Shown here piece after piece: positions 25,269-33,962 of a stretch of DNA of 64,000 nucleotides. Position numbers and translations under genes: made by a program. The stretch covers positions 930,001 to 994,000 of the forward strand of contig NZ_LR746496.1 in NCBI RefSeq assembly GCF_902729405.1. Reading direction: 5' to 3'. The stretch's first letter is position 1. Each line of letters begins with the position of its first letter. The DNA comes from Acididesulfobacillus acetoxydans. Lineage in GTDB: Bacteria > Bacillota > Desulfitobacteriia > Desulfitobacteriales > Desulfitobacteriaceae. The notes beneath the pieces are model-generated. The model was not told the origin of the DNA. It worked only from the letters and a program-made list of their open reading frames with translations, and searched no databases.

Positions 25269-25816
25269 GGTCTTCGAAGAGGAAACACCCAGACAGCTTA
25301 GCCAGCAAAAAAATTCAACCTTTTTATGTATAATTGCCGGCTCTTTACGCAAAATACATCTGAGAGCACGCACTGATTGAGCCAAGATTTTCGAATACTT
25401 GACGAAAGAGTATTCGAGGGTCGGCCAAAGATTGTATCCAAGGAGTGCATCCGCTGATACAGTCGGAGGGAAGATTCCATACGGTTAGGAAAAGTTTCAT
25501 TGCGGTCGGTATTACATATTGATTGCAATGAGGTTCCAACTTATCGTATGGGGTCGAGCGCAGATCATAGCGGGTGTTGTAACGGTCATGTTCAGCCGAG
25601 AGGTTGGGTATGGCTGGGTAAATATCTGTTATGGTCGAACGAACCATCAGTACGGGTGGCGAACTGTTTCGCCGTGGTCGCAAGATTACGGCGGGGCATT
25701 AAACCATTTGTATTGGTGCAAGGTAGATCAGGGACGTGCTCTCTTCAGTTTGCCTTATAACTGAGTCTATTGGCAGATATTTCCGTTCTCCGGGAGGCGT
25801 TGTTGCAGATGGCGGG
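25269..25816. other. intergenic stretch without supported gene
   Basis: Open frames exist on both strands, but none has a ribosome binding site, recognisable motif or family match. I see a perfect 8-bp hairpin CGAATACT/AGTATTCG at 25392-25416 and a TATAAT at about 25330. Composition is more AT-rich than the neighbours, which fits decayed or acquired DNA. Confidence 0.5.
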
Positions 25817-25855
25817 AAGATTCCGCATCACTCAATGGTGGTGCGGAATCTTTTT
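25817..25855 (+). terminator. intrinsic terminator of the intergenic stretch
   Basis: AAGATTCCGCA pairs with TGCGGAATCTT with further pairs near the loop, followed by TTTTT. It is a good terminator, but no gene ends just before it, so it may close an unrecognised transcript. The rest up to 26106 contains a GGGCTGG/CCAGCCC hairpin (26044-26079) before the icd ribosome binding site. Confidence 0.75.
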
Positions 25856-26106
25856 GGGCAGGAATCTTCCCTGTCTGCGCAGAAATAAACATAAACGGCG
25901 GGTTTAAGCAGCAACGGCCGTTCAAACGTGTGTTCAAATACATGTAGTCGGTTTGGATATGGATCGGGGGCCCCGCCCGGCCTATTGTGCCGGGGGATCT
26001 TGACAAGCCCGGCTGGTTTACGGTAATGTTCAGGCTGACAGGTGGGCTGGAGAGGTTTTTTAGTGCCCGGACCCAGCCCAAGGGATAAGGAGGAAAATGG
26101 CGGCAC

Positions 26107-27321
26107 ATGAACAAAATCGCAATGCGCACCCCTTTGGTCGAGATGGATGGAGACGAAATGACCCGGATTATCTGGCAAGCCATCAAGGACATATTGCTTT
26201 ACCCCTATATTGATTTGCAGACGGAGTATTATGATCTCGGGTTAAAGAAAAGGGACGAGACCGAAGACAGGATTACGGCGGAGGCGGCCGCCGCGACGAG
26301 AAAATACAGAGTTGCCGTTAAATGTGCCACGATCACCCCTAATGCCCAGAGAGTTGAGGAGTACAACCTAAAAAAAATGTGGAAGAGCCCTAACGGGACT
26401 ATCCGGGCGGCTCTGGACGGGACGGTTTTCCGCTCACCCATTGTCGCAGCGGGAATTCAGCCTCTCATACCCAGCTGGAAAAAACCAATCACGATCGCCC
26501 GGCATGCCTATGGAGATATTTACAGGAATGTTGAATATCGGGTGGAGGAACCCGGTAAGGCGGAACTCGTCTTCACTAATCGTGAAGGGGAGGAGACGCG
26601 TCAGAGTGTCTTTGATTTTCCGGGCAAAGGAGTCGTGATGGGGATGCATAATCTCGACCGTTCGATTGCCGGTTTCGCTCGCTCCTGCTTCAATTACGCC
26701 TTGGACCTGAAACAAGACCTCTGGTTTTCGGCCAAAGATACGATTTCTAAGCAATATGATCATACCTTCAAGGATATTTTCCAGGAAATCTACGATAAAG
26801 AATACCGGGAAAAGTTCCGGGAAGCGCAGATTGAGTATTTCTATACGTTGATTGATGACGCCGTGGCCCGTGTGATTCGCTCGGAAGGGGGTTACATCTG
26901 GGCCTGTAAGAACTATGACGGCGATGTTATGTCAGACATGGTAGCCACCGCTTTCGGCAGCCTGGCCATGATGACTTCGGTGCTGGTCTCCCCGGAAGGC
27001 TGTTATGAGTTCGAGGCGGCCCATGGCACTGTCACCAGGCACTATTACCGTCATCTGAGAGGGGAAGAGACCTCCACAAATTCCATGGCTACGCTTTTTG
27101 CCTGGACGGGGGCTCTGAAGAAGCGCTCTGAGTTGGACGGACTGAGGGATCTGGCGGAATTCGCCCGCAAGTTGGAGACAGCGGCCCTGAAGACGATTGA
27201 AGCCGGGATTATGACGAAGGATCTGGCTCAGATTTCACAGCTGCCGCAGAAGAAAATTGTCAATACGGAGGGTTTTCTCTGGGCGGTGAAGCGCGAGCTC
27301 GAGAGAGAATTGCAGCAATGA
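26107..27321 (+). CDS. icd: isocitrate dehydrogenase, NADP-type, eukaryote-like class
   Basis: A 404-residue enzyme of the type II IDH class shared by eukaryotes and some bacteria. It oxidises isocitrate to 2-oxoglutarate and CO2. The start [16 protein letters not shown] is diagnostic; [27 protein letters not shown] binds substrate, [15 protein letters not shown] carries the metal-binding aspartates, and [28 protein letters not shown] is the cofactor region with His and Arg favouring NADP. AAGGAGG lies 15 bases upstream, rather long. It could feed biosynthesis of glutamate, which hut catabolism also produces. Confidence 0.95.
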   Translation: MNKIAMRTPLVEMDGDEMTRIIWQAIKDILLYPYIDLQTEYYDLGLKKRDETEDRITAEAAAATRKYRVAVKCATITPNAQRVEEYNLKKMWKSPNGTIRAALDGTVFRSPIVAAGIQPLIPSWKKPITIARHAYGDIYRNVEYRVEEPGKAELVFTNREGEETRQSVFDFPGKGVVMGMHNLDRSIAGFARSCFNYALDLKQDLWFSAKDTISKQYDHTFKDIFQEIYDKEYREKFREAQIEYFYTLIDDAVARVIRSEGGYIWACKNYDGDVMSDMVATAFGSLAMMTSVLVSPEGCYEFEAAHGTVTRHYYRHLRGEETSTNSMATLFAWTGALKKRSELDGLRDLAEFARKLETAALKTIEAGIMTKDLAQISQLPQKKIVNTEGFLWAVKRELERELQQ

Positions 27322-27466
27322 ACCTCCGGGGGGAGCCGCCGGATGCGGAGGACCGTGGTATCCTGGTTAAGAGCGAGTCATGTCCAAGCTCAAGGGAAGG
27401 CAACGGATAGTCGCGATGCCTTTTCTGGAGTGTGCAATGTTGGGTGAAGGCAAGAAAGGGGGGGAG

Positions 27467-27510
27467 GGGGTCTTTCCTCTCCTGACTGGAGTCAGAAGTG
27501 TCCGGGCCCC
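27467..27510 (+). promoter_or_regulatory. 44-nt conserved hairpin leader element, copy A
   Basis: The stretch ends six bases before the EamA start codon. It is 37/44 identical to copy B (33150-33193). It folds as an outer 7-bp stem GGGGTCT/GGGCCCC (two G-U pairs) and an inner hairpin CTGACT-GG-AGTCAG. Differences between the copies keep both stems. No ribosome binding site lies between element and ATG. It is either a cis-regulatory RNA or a mobile palindrome. Confidence 0.6.
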
Positions 27511-27516
27511 TGGGTT

Positions 27517-28425
27517 ATGAAGATATCGCGTTCATTGTGGGCTGATCTTTTGCTGATTTTTGTCGCTCTCATTTGGGGTCTCAGCTTTACGGCCGTCAAG
27601 GACGCCATTGGGATTATCCCGCCGATGGAATTTATCGGCTTAAGGTTCATGCTCTCAGCCCTGGTGCTGGGAGCCATCTTTTTCAACCGGCTCAAGAAGA
27701 TGACCCGTCATGAATTACTGGCCGGTTGTGTAATTGGCTTGTTCCTTGCCCTCGGCTTTCTCGCCCAGACCATAGGCCTGGCCTACACGACCCCCGGAAA
27801 ATCAGGCTTTCTAACCAGTTTGTACATTATTATCGTTCCCTTTCTGACTTCGTTGTTTTATAAGAAGTTCGTCGGCTGGATGCCCATCGCTGCGGCAGTT
27901 TTGGCCTTTGTGGGAGTATGCTTGATCTCACTGGCCGGAAATGACGTATTGGGGTTTGGCCAAGGGGATCTTCTCTCCATCCTGTGTGCCTTTGCCTTTG
28001 CCTTGCAGATCTTGGCGGTGGCGCACTATGTCAAGAGGTATAATGTGTACGTTTTAACCGTGATCCAGATTGTTGTCACGGGGATTATCAGTCTGGGCTA
28101 TTCATTTGCGTTCGAACCGGTTACTTGGGTGCTGCCCGCTACGGTTTGGCTGGCTATGATTTATACCGGCCTGATGGCAACCTGCTTTGCCTTTTTGGCG
28201 CAGAATTTTGCCCAAAGACATACTTCCTCATCCCATGCGGCTCTGCTGCTTGGCTTGGAAGCTCCTTTTTCCTTGCTCTTCTCTGTCATCATCTGGGGTG
28301 AAGTCCTCACTGCCAGGAGCATTATCGGCAGTTCACTGATCTTTGCGGCGATTTTGCTGGTCGAGGTGATCCCGTCATTTTGGCAGCCGGCTGGAGAGAG
28401 GAATACGGACACGACCGCCTCATAG
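27517..28425 (+). CDS. EamA/DMT-family transporter
   Basis: A 302-residue membrane protein with ten predicted helices in two EamA repeats. It shows LLLIFVALIWGLSFTAVKDA at the first helix, a WGxxF block typical of the drug/metabolite transporter superfamily, and the second-repeat equivalent VWLAMIYTGLMATCFAFLAQNFAQRHTSSSHAALL. The substrate is unknown; amino acids or metabolites are usual. The ATG has no ribosome binding site within 15 bases; a purine-rich GGGGGGGAGGGGG stretch lies 50 bases upstream, inside and before the hairpin element. It stands alone. Confidence 0.92.
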   Translation: MKISRSLWADLLLIFVALIWGLSFTAVKDAIGIIPPMEFIGLRFMLSALVLGAIFFNRLKKMTRHELLAGCVIGLFLALGFLAQTIGLAYTTPGKSGFLTSLYIIIVPFLTSLFYKKFVGWMPIAAAVLAFVGVCLISLAGNDVLGFGQGDLLSILCAFAFALQILAVAHYVKRYNVYVLTVIQIVVTGIISLGYSFAFEPVTWVLPATVWLAMIYTGLMATCFAFLAQNFAQRHTSSSHAALLLGLEAPFSLLFSVIIWGEVLTARSIIGSSLIFAAILLVEVIPSFWQPAGERNTDTTAS

Positions 28426-28572
28426 CGGCGATTGACCGGGACCGGTTAATGAGTACAGCTTCAGTCCGGCAGACCCTTGCCCGGGCCGAAGCGGATAAAG
28501 AAGTGGATGCAAGGTCTTGGAACCCGTGTCGTTAAATCTTTCCTCCAAGGTGTCCGCGCGGGTGCGGATGAG

Positions 28573-29130
28573 CTAAAGCTTCAGCCCGAGAGACACCATT
28601 TGCCGCGCCGCGGCGTGAATGGTATCAAGTTTATACCCCCGGCTCCTCTGGGTGATCCCGATCAGGTCAAACTTTTCCGCCTTGACATGCATCAGGAATC
28701 TTTCCATGGACGTCAGGCAGGAAGTCAGGCCATTGCCGCTGCCTCCTGCGGCCGCCACGGCGAGAAAGGGTTTATCTTGCAAAAAGGTCCTGTCATTTCT
28801 GAAGGCCTCACAACGCCGCAGCCGATCGGTAAAGGCCTTGGCGGATTCGCTCATATCGCCCCAATACACGGGGGTGATGAGGACAAAGGCATCCGCGTCA
28901 GCCATGGAAACATGCAGACTCTGAAAATCATCCTGAACTTGGCACTCGTGTTCGTTGCGGCAAGGCCCCCAACCGTTGCCGCAAGCTTGGCAGTGGCCGA
29001 TCTTGAGCCGGTTCAGATTGACCATATCAACCTGAGCGCCGGCCGCTTCCGCTCCTGTCTTAGCGGCGCTCCCACAGGCAGCGGTTAAACCTTCAATATT
29101 GGGGCTGCAGGTCAAGATCATTACTTTCAT
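28573..29130 (-). CDS. flavodoxin-fold NAD(P)H-dependent FMN reductase-like protein
   Basis: A 185-residue flavoprotein. MKVMILTCSPNIEGLTAACG is the phosphate-binding loop of NADPH-dependent FMN reductase/iron-sulfur flavoproteins. CQACGNGWGPCRNEHECQVQDDF gives a four-cysteine group that resembles the cluster motif of iron-sulfur flavoproteins. FVLITPVYWGDMSESAKAFTDRLRR is the second flavin loop. It likely shuttles electrons in the cytoplasm. The start is ATG 29130 behind AAAGGATGG. It is divergent from the DUF169 gene, with 247 bases between. An inverted repeat CGTGT/ACACG covers a TATAAT near 29170 and may be its promoter. Confidence 0.88.
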   Translation of the reverse strand: MKVMILTCSPNIEGLTAACGSAAKTGAEAAGAQVDMVNLNRLKIGHCQACGNGWGPCRNEHECQVQDDFQSLHVSMADADAFVLITPVYWGDMSESAKAFTDRLRRCEAFRNDRTFLQDKPFLAVAAAGGSGNGLTSCLTSMERFLMHVKAEKFDLIGITQRSRGYKLDTIHAAARQMVSLGLKL

Positions 29131-29377
29131 GAATCTAGTCCATCCTTTGCTTTGAATTTGCCGTGTCTATTATAACACGTGCGGGGCGCGGAGTCGCGGT
29201 GGCGGTAGCCGGCCAGAGGTGATATAATTAATGATGAGTATTTACATGGGACTTGTGCGACCCGGACATTGCCTTGGCTGGGGCGTAGACGATTGTGCCG
29301 TCGGAGCCGGATTAAACCGCAGGTATGCGCGAGCCGGGGTGGGTAAATGATCGGTCGGGAACGTTAGGAGGATGGAA

Positions 29378-30094
29378 ATGATCAGCAGAATCGCCGAAGC
29401 CATAAAACTTAAAAATCAACCGGTAGCTGTCTTCCGCTCAGATGTTAGGCCCGAGGGGGCCCTGCAGTTTCGTGAGGGAAGGTGGGGCTGCGCCATAGCC
29501 ATGTTAAATGCGGCCGCCAAAGGTCGCACGGCGGTCTTCGACGTTGCGACCACAACCTGTCAGGGCGGCAGAGTGGGTCTCGGTTTCAACCGCTTTGAGT
29601 TAGGTTTTATCGAGTACTTCCTGTCAACCGGTGGTGTGGGCGGGAGAGAAGGGGAATTTTACAAGAAGAGCCCAGAAATAGCGGCTCAATTTGCCGCCGG
29701 GTTACCTGACGTTGCCGCGAAGACTTACCTGGTTTTCAGACCCCTGTCCCAGCTGGCCGCGGACGAAACTCCTGAGGTCTTGATCTTTTTGGTCAATGCC
29801 GATCAGCTTTCTGCCCTCGTCCAGTTTGCCAATTTCGACAAACCAAGCCAGGATAATGTCAAAGTGGAGATGGGTTCGGGCTGTCAACAAGCCGTACTCT
29901 ATGCTTTAGCCGAGGTGGAGGCGGAGAATCAGAAATGCGTCATAGGGTTGACTGATCCTTCCGCACGGAAGTTTATCGACAAGGATGTGCTTTCTTTCAG
30001 TATACCTTACAGGCGTTTCCTCGAACTGGAGGCCCAGGTGGATGAAAGTTTCCTGACCAAAGAGACTTGGCAGCAGATTGCGGCTAGAATCTAG
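29378..30094 (+). CDS. DUF169-family protein
   Basis: A 238-residue protein of the DUF169 family, common in anaerobes and archaea and of unknown function. It has the typical [11 protein letters not shown] near the start, [30 protein letters not shown] and [15 protein letters not shown], with conserved cysteines that may hold a metal or cluster. ATG 29378 has AGGAGG six bases upstream; ATG 29372 is too close. The 3' end overlaps by four bases with a decayed gene on the other strand. Confidence 0.85.
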   Translation: MISRIAEAIKLKNQPVAVFRSDVRPEGALQFREGRWGCAIAMLNAAAKGRTAVFDVATTTCQGGRVGLGFNRFELGFIEYFLSTGGVGGREGEFYKKSPEIAAQFAAGLPDVAAKTYLVFRPLSQLAADETPEVLIFLVNADQLSALVQFANFDKPSQDNVKVEMGSGCQQAVLYALAEVEAENQKCVIGLTDPSARKFIDKDVLSFSIPYRRFLELEAQVDESFLTKETWQQIAARI

Positions 30095-30502
30095 CGGCGC
30101 GACTTGTCCGCCAAACCTTCTCTTCTGTGCAAGTCCGCAATCACTTCTCCCAGAGGATTGACGGCCAGGAACAAAACGTCTTCCGACGACGAAGCCCCCA
30201 AGTTTTTCAGTTGTTCGCCCAACCAGGTGTTGTCATGCTTAGTGTTTCGCAATTTATCCTTGTCGACCTCACCATCAACAATGATCTCTGTGAACGGACC
30301 TTCCCCCCTTCCCGAAAGGTCAGGTCCCCGCGCGAGATCGATCTTCGAAACTGACTGATTCGACATTTCCCATAGCCGCTCCCGCTACCCAGTTGAAGTA
30401 GGTCAGCTGGGTTAATTGTGTGCTGCCAATGAGGCGAACCAGCAGTAACAAGATTGCGAAAGTAGCAAGAGCGCTAATCGTAAGGAATGGCCATAAGTAC
30501 AT
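30091..30502 (-). pseudogene. DUF421 (YetF-like) membrane protein, internally deleted
   Basis: The 5' part has a good AAGGAGG and encodes one membrane helix followed by TQLTYFNWVAGAAMGNV, the conserved second-helix region of DUF421 proteins. The frame then shifts near 30350. The downstream frame encodes the C-terminal soluble part (GPFTEIIVDGEVDKDKL, LGEQLKNLGASSSEDVLFLAVNPLGEVI). The third helix and about 80 residues between are missing, and the whole is about 140 codons against the usual 200-plus. I infer an inactivated gene. Confidence 0.7.
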
Positions 30503-30816
30503 GATAGCCTTTCGTTTCCCCTCCTTAATTTCCACCCTTGCCAACGCCAAGGACATTTAGGCAAACTTAATGGTAACTGTAATATGCAGAAGTTTCTGCA
30601 GCTCTATGCACTTTGCACCGGGGAATATTCTATATGTGATAGCTTTAAGGCTGGATAGTGCTAATGATTTCGTCAAATAATAAGTTTGCGTCAGCAGTGG
30701 TTTTACTCACACCGGGAGGAGTAGGTGCGGTCCGTCCCCTGTTAACCGAGAGGTAAGTATGGGGCTGGCTCGGGGGTCAGGTGCTGCCCGGACCCGGTTG
30801 AGGGAGGTGGAGAACC

Positions 30817-31836
30817 ATTAAATTTGGCATTGCCGGACCGGTTTCCAAGGATTACGTTATCTTGCCTTCGGGTCAGCGCTCAGAAAGATACGGGGCTGTG
30901 GCCTACAGTGTCAGTGCGTTGCTCCAACTGCTTGAACACTCTTCGGATCACGCGATTTGCCTTTCTCACGTGGCACCGGAAGATTTTGCTGCCGTGACGG
31001 CCCTTCTCGACCATCCCAACCTCGATTTAACAGGTTTGACCCAAAGGGACCGGGGCACGACCGAAATTGAACTGACCTACCTTAACGGCAAAGAACGGCA
31101 AAGTCGCCAAAGCAACGTCATGCCGCCTTTCACCCTAGCCGAAATGGATTTGCTCGCAGAGTGCGAAGCCGTGCTCCTAATGCCACTGAATGAGAGCGAT
31201 ATTCCCCTGGCTTGCGTGCAAAAATTGAGAAGGGTGACAAACGGACTGCTTTTTCTGGATGTTCACGGCTTGATTACGGGGCTAAACGAAAGGGGAGAGA
31301 GGTTTAGAAAGAAGTGGGCCGATGCCGCAGCCTGGCTGCCAGAGATTGACATTCTCAAGATGAATGACAGTGAGACCTCCTGGGTGGCCGGCGAGCCGCT
31401 GAAGACCCTTGAGGAATTTGTGGAATTTGCCGCGGGGATTGTGGCCTCGGGGCCCGAGGCCTGCTGGATTACTTTTGGTGACCGGTCTTCCTTGATTTCC
31501 TGGCGAGCCTGGCGAAGAGAGAAACGCATTTTCTGGGCCCAGGTACCGGTCGTCACGGACATTGGGCCTGTGCTGGACACGACAGGCTGCGGGGACGCCT
31601 CATCGGCCGGTTTCCTTTATAGTTACGTCAAACTTTTTCACAATCCCATTCACTCGGTCATTCTTGGCAACACGCTCGGCTCGCTCAAAGCCGCGTCTCT
31701 GGAAACTAAGGCTTTCCCCCCTCTTCCGGAAATAAAAGGGGTTATTGTCACGCACTATGGCGAGTATTTACATACGCTGCTGGACGATTTCCTAACCAGC
31801 AACCACCTCATCGTTCACGAATTCAAAGGAGGGTGA
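30817..31836 (+). CDS. PfkB/ribokinase-family sugar kinase with apparent ATT start
   Basis: A 339-residue kinase-like protein. KFGIAGPVSKDYVILPSGQ is the first strand and sugar-binding part; LPEIDILKMNDSETSW and the C-terminal DTTGCGDASSAGF (the PfkB signature with catalytic Asp) identify the family. The substrate is unknown. The frame is closed by TGA at 30799 and the first ATG/GTG/TTG is TTG 30862, which would remove the first strand. ATT 30817 lies nine bases after GGAGG and would give a natural start, so I place the start there. A glycosyltransferase gene follows after four bases, probably one operon. Confidence 0.8.
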   Translation: MKFGIAGPVSKDYVILPSGQRSERYGAVAYSVSALLQLLEHSSDHAICLSHVAPEDFAAVTALLDHPNLDLTGLTQRDRGTTEIELTYLNGKERQSRQSNVMPPFTLAEMDLLAECEAVLLMPLNESDIPLACVQKLRRVTNGLLFLDVHGLITGLNERGERFRKKWADAAAWLPEIDILKMNDSETSWVAGEPLKTLEEFVEFAAGIVASGPEACWITFGDRSSLISWRAWRREKRIFWAQVPVVTDIGPVLDTTGCGDASSAGFLYSYVKLFHNPIHSVILGNTLGSLKAASLETKAFPPLPEIKGVIVTHYGEYLHTLLDDFLTSNHLIVHEFKGG

Positions 31837-31840
31837 AAGG

Positions 31841-33031
31841 GTGAAAGTCCTATGTACGGCGCAAGTGGGAGGGACGGCTCTGGGTCAGACCATGCGCGTA
31901 GTGGCGGTGGCGAAGGAGCTTAAACGCCGGGGCCATCAAGTCAAGATTTTGGCGGGAGAAAAACAAATCCCCCTCATGCAAAGTCAAGGCTTGGATTCCA
32001 TTCCCATGCCGACCTTGGCGATCGATTTTCCCTTTGGAGCCATGTGGGGCGCCGGTGGGGAACCGAGAGAAGAAGTGATGGCTCGTCTTAAGAAAAGCAT
32101 AGAACCGCTGGCCAAAGCGGAGCAGGAAATTGTGCGGCGGGAAAAGCCTGAGGTTCTGGTTTGCGCCAGTTTCACCGGGCCGTCGTCGGCCAGGGCCTGT
32201 GATATCCCCTGCGCGATGGTCGTGCTGCAGCCTCACGGGCGAAAAACCATGGAGTTTGCCACGCAGCGGCTGCAGGCCGGGACGCGGTTTTTGGAAATGC
32301 TCAAAGCGGTAAACCTCATCATCATGGAGGGCATGCCGGAACTCGACGGAGGGATAGCGGCAGAGATCAAAGGGGAATGGGCCGAAGCCTTGCGTGAAAA
32401 AGTGCGTTTCACCGGCCCGCTTTTGCCGGAATCTCCGGAAAACCTGCCCGCACGGGAAGAACTCAAGCTCCGCTACGGCGGCAGGCAAGAGGGCGCTTTG
32501 GTTTACGTGACGATAGGGGGAGGTACTCCGTTAATCGGCAAGGATTTTCTTTCTCTGGTTCTGGAGGCTTTTCGCCCCCTACCGGACGTGCACGTGGTCA
32601 TGGCCACCGGTTTAGCGCTTGAACCGGGGGAATTGGCAGAGTACGATCCGCCGCCGAATGTTTCGGTCCGCGGTTTTGTTCCCGGCCTGGAATTGATTAA
32701 GGCGAGCGATGTGACGGTTTTTCACGGGGGCTCGTCAACTCTGATGACTTGCCTGGCCTGCGGGACACCGGGCGTGGTGGTGCCTTCCATGGTCGAACAG
32801 GAAGATAACGGGGCCGTGCTGGCCGCCAACGGTGCGGGTATCGTCTTGGCTAAGAACGGTTTGACAGCGGCGGCTTTAGCAGCTGCTGTGCAGAAAATTC
32901 TTCAAGACCCCGCTTTCCGGAGAAATGCCCAAAAGCTGAGACAGTTGGGGGAAAAATACGGGGGTGCCTCAGCCGCGGCCAAAATGGTTGAAGAAATGTC
33001 TAAGCAGGAGCTGAGCGCGAAGTTACCTTAA
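31841..33031 (+). CDS. MGT-type glycosyltransferase (GT-B fold)
   Basis: A 396-residue nucleotide-sugar-dependent glycosyltransferase. The N-terminal LGQTMRVVAVAKELKRRGHQVKILAG and the C-terminal donor site VTVFHGGSSTLMTCLACGTPGVVVPSMVEQEDNGAVLAANGAGI are those of the UDP-glycosyltransferase/macrolide glycosyltransferase group. The acceptor is unknown. GTG start behind GGAGGGTGAAAGG, four bases after the kinase stop. With the kinase before it and the sugar nucleotidyltransferase and mutase after it, it could form part of a small glycoconjugate pathway. Confidence 0.9.
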   Translation: MKVLCTAQVGGTALGQTMRVVAVAKELKRRGHQVKILAGEKQIPLMQSQGLDSIPMPTLAIDFPFGAMWGAGGEPREEVMARLKKSIEPLAKAEQEIVRREKPEVLVCASFTGPSSARACDIPCAMVVLQPHGRKTMEFATQRLQAGTRFLEMLKAVNLIIMEGMPELDGGIAAEIKGEWAEALREKVRFTGPLLPESPENLPAREELKLRYGGRQEGALVYVTIGGGTPLIGKDFLSLVLEAFRPLPDVHVVMATGLALEPGELAEYDPPPNVSVRGFVPGLELIKASDVTVFHGGSSTLMTCLACGTPGVVVPSMVEQEDNGAVLAANGAGIVLAKNGLTAAALAAAVQKILQDPAFRRNAQKLRQLGEKYGGASAAAKMVEEMSKQELSAKLP

Positions 33032-33043
33032 AGTTCTGCAAGC

Positions 33044-33143
33044 AGACGATAGTTGAACACAATGAAGAAAGGAAAGGAAAGAAAGCGGAGGAAATCAAAA
33101 ATGCAAATTAGACGATAGTTGAACATAATGAAGAAAGGAAAGG
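33044..33143 (+). repeat. direct repeat of 34 bp, period 66
   Basis: AGACGATAGTTGAACAC and the following AATGAAGAAAGGAAAGG occur at 33044-33077 and again at 33110-33143, 33 of 34 bases identical. A purine-rich spacer lies between. The second copy abuts hairpin element B. The array fills the gap between the glycosyltransferase and the nucleotidyltransferase. Confidence 0.9.
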
Positions 33144-33149
33144 GGAAAA

Positions 33150-33193
33150 GGGGCCTTTCGTCTCCTGACTCAGGTCAGAAGTATCCAGGCCCC
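33150..33193 (+). promoter_or_regulatory. 44-nt conserved hairpin leader element, copy B
   Basis: It folds as a perfect outer stem GGGGCCT/AGGCCCC and an inner hairpin CTGAC-TCAG-GTCAG, ending seven bases before the ATG of the nucleotidyltransferase. Compared with copy A (27467-27510), the outer stem replaces U-G pairs with C-G and U-A, so pairing is kept. There is no ribosome binding site between element and ATG. Confidence 0.6.
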
Positions 33194-33200
33194 GATAACC

Positions 33201-33962
33201 ATGAAAACGTTGATCTTGGCCGCGGGCAAAGGCACCCGCCTGCGCCCTCTGACCGCCTATGTGCCTAAACCGATGCTGCCGCTGCAGGGCAAACCGCTGC
33301 TGGAATGGGTTCTTCTGCCTCTGATTGCGGCCGGAATGAGGGATTTTGTGCTGGCCGTCAGTTACCTGGCCGAACAGATCGTGAACTATTTCGGCGACGG
33401 CGCCCGATGGGGTGTGACAATCAGTTATAGCAGGGGCCCCGAACCTGCCGGCAAGGCGGGAGAAATCTGGCGGGCCCGTGAGCTCTTACATAGCGGGGAC
33501 GACCCGTTTTTGCTCGTGCCGGGGGATACCATTGCCCACCTGGATTACCGGGAACTGCTGGATTTTCACCGGTCCCACGGGGGTCCGGTGACCGTGGCGT
33601 TTTCCAGACGATACCGGCTGGAAGTGGGAACGGCGGAACTGGATGAAAAAAACCGGGTGACAAGATTTCGGGAAAAGGCTAACTTGGACCAGCCGGTGAG
33701 CACAGGCGCCTATGTCTTGGACGAGCGTATTTTGTCCCAGATCGAAGCCTTGCAGCCGGAAGGACGGGAAGTGGATTTGCCGGCTGAAGTTTTTCCCCGC
33801 CTTTTGGCCCAAGGGACGCCGATATACGGGTATGTAGGCGACTATTCCTGGTGGGACGTGGGACGGATGAACGACTATGAAAAGCTGACCGGACTTTCCC
33901 CGGCGCAAGCCGGCGAAATTTTAGGCGGGGGAGGGCGAGATGGGCATCTTCAAAGCCTGTGA
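33201..33962 (+). CDS. NDP-sugar pyrophosphorylase (nucleotidyltransferase)
   Basis: A 253-residue single-domain enzyme that joins a sugar 1-phosphate with an NTP. MKTLILAAGKGTRLRPLT is the nucleotide-binding loop with the catalytic Arg; PKPMLPLQGKPLLEW follows, LVPGDTI carries the metal-binding Asp, and WWDVGRMNDYEKL ends the fold. It lacks the left-handed helix acyltransferase domain of GlmU. Glucose- or mannose-1-phosphate is the likely substrate, given the mutase whose start overlaps its end by 23 bases. The start lacks a ribosome binding site and is preceded by hairpin element B. Confidence 0.92.
   Translation: MKTLILAAGKGTRLRPLTAYVPKPMLPLQGKPLLEWVLLPLIAAGMRDFVLAVSYLAEQIVNYFGDGARWGVTISYSRGPEPAGKAGEIWRARELLHSGDDPFLLVPGDTIAHLDYRELLDFHRSHGGPVTVAFSRRYRLEVGTAELDEKNRVTRFREKANLDQPVSTGAYVLDERILSQIEALQPEGREVDLPAEVFPRLLAQGTPIYGYVGDYSWWDVGRMNDYEKLTGLSPAQAGEILGGGGRDGHLQSL

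Noticed and set aside
25345-25764. Open frames on both strands of the 25.3-25.8 kb gap as a transposase or other gene
   Set aside because: No ribosome binding site, no motif and no consistent frame; may be decayed DNA.
26044-26079. A third copy of the 44-nt leader element before icd
   Set aside because: The 3' side (AGTGCCCGGACCC) is similar, and GGGCTGG/CCAGCCC forms a stem, but the inner hairpin and most bases differ, and a normal ribosome binding site follows.
28477-29088. 203-residue plus-strand frame at 28.5-29.1 kb
   Set aside because: It is the antisense of the flavodoxin-like gene, which has clear motifs and a ribosome binding site.
30760-30800. A fourth copy of the leader element before the PfkB-like kinase
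   Set aside because: Only GGGTC/GACCC and a GCCCGGACCC word are shared; alignment with copies A and B is poor.
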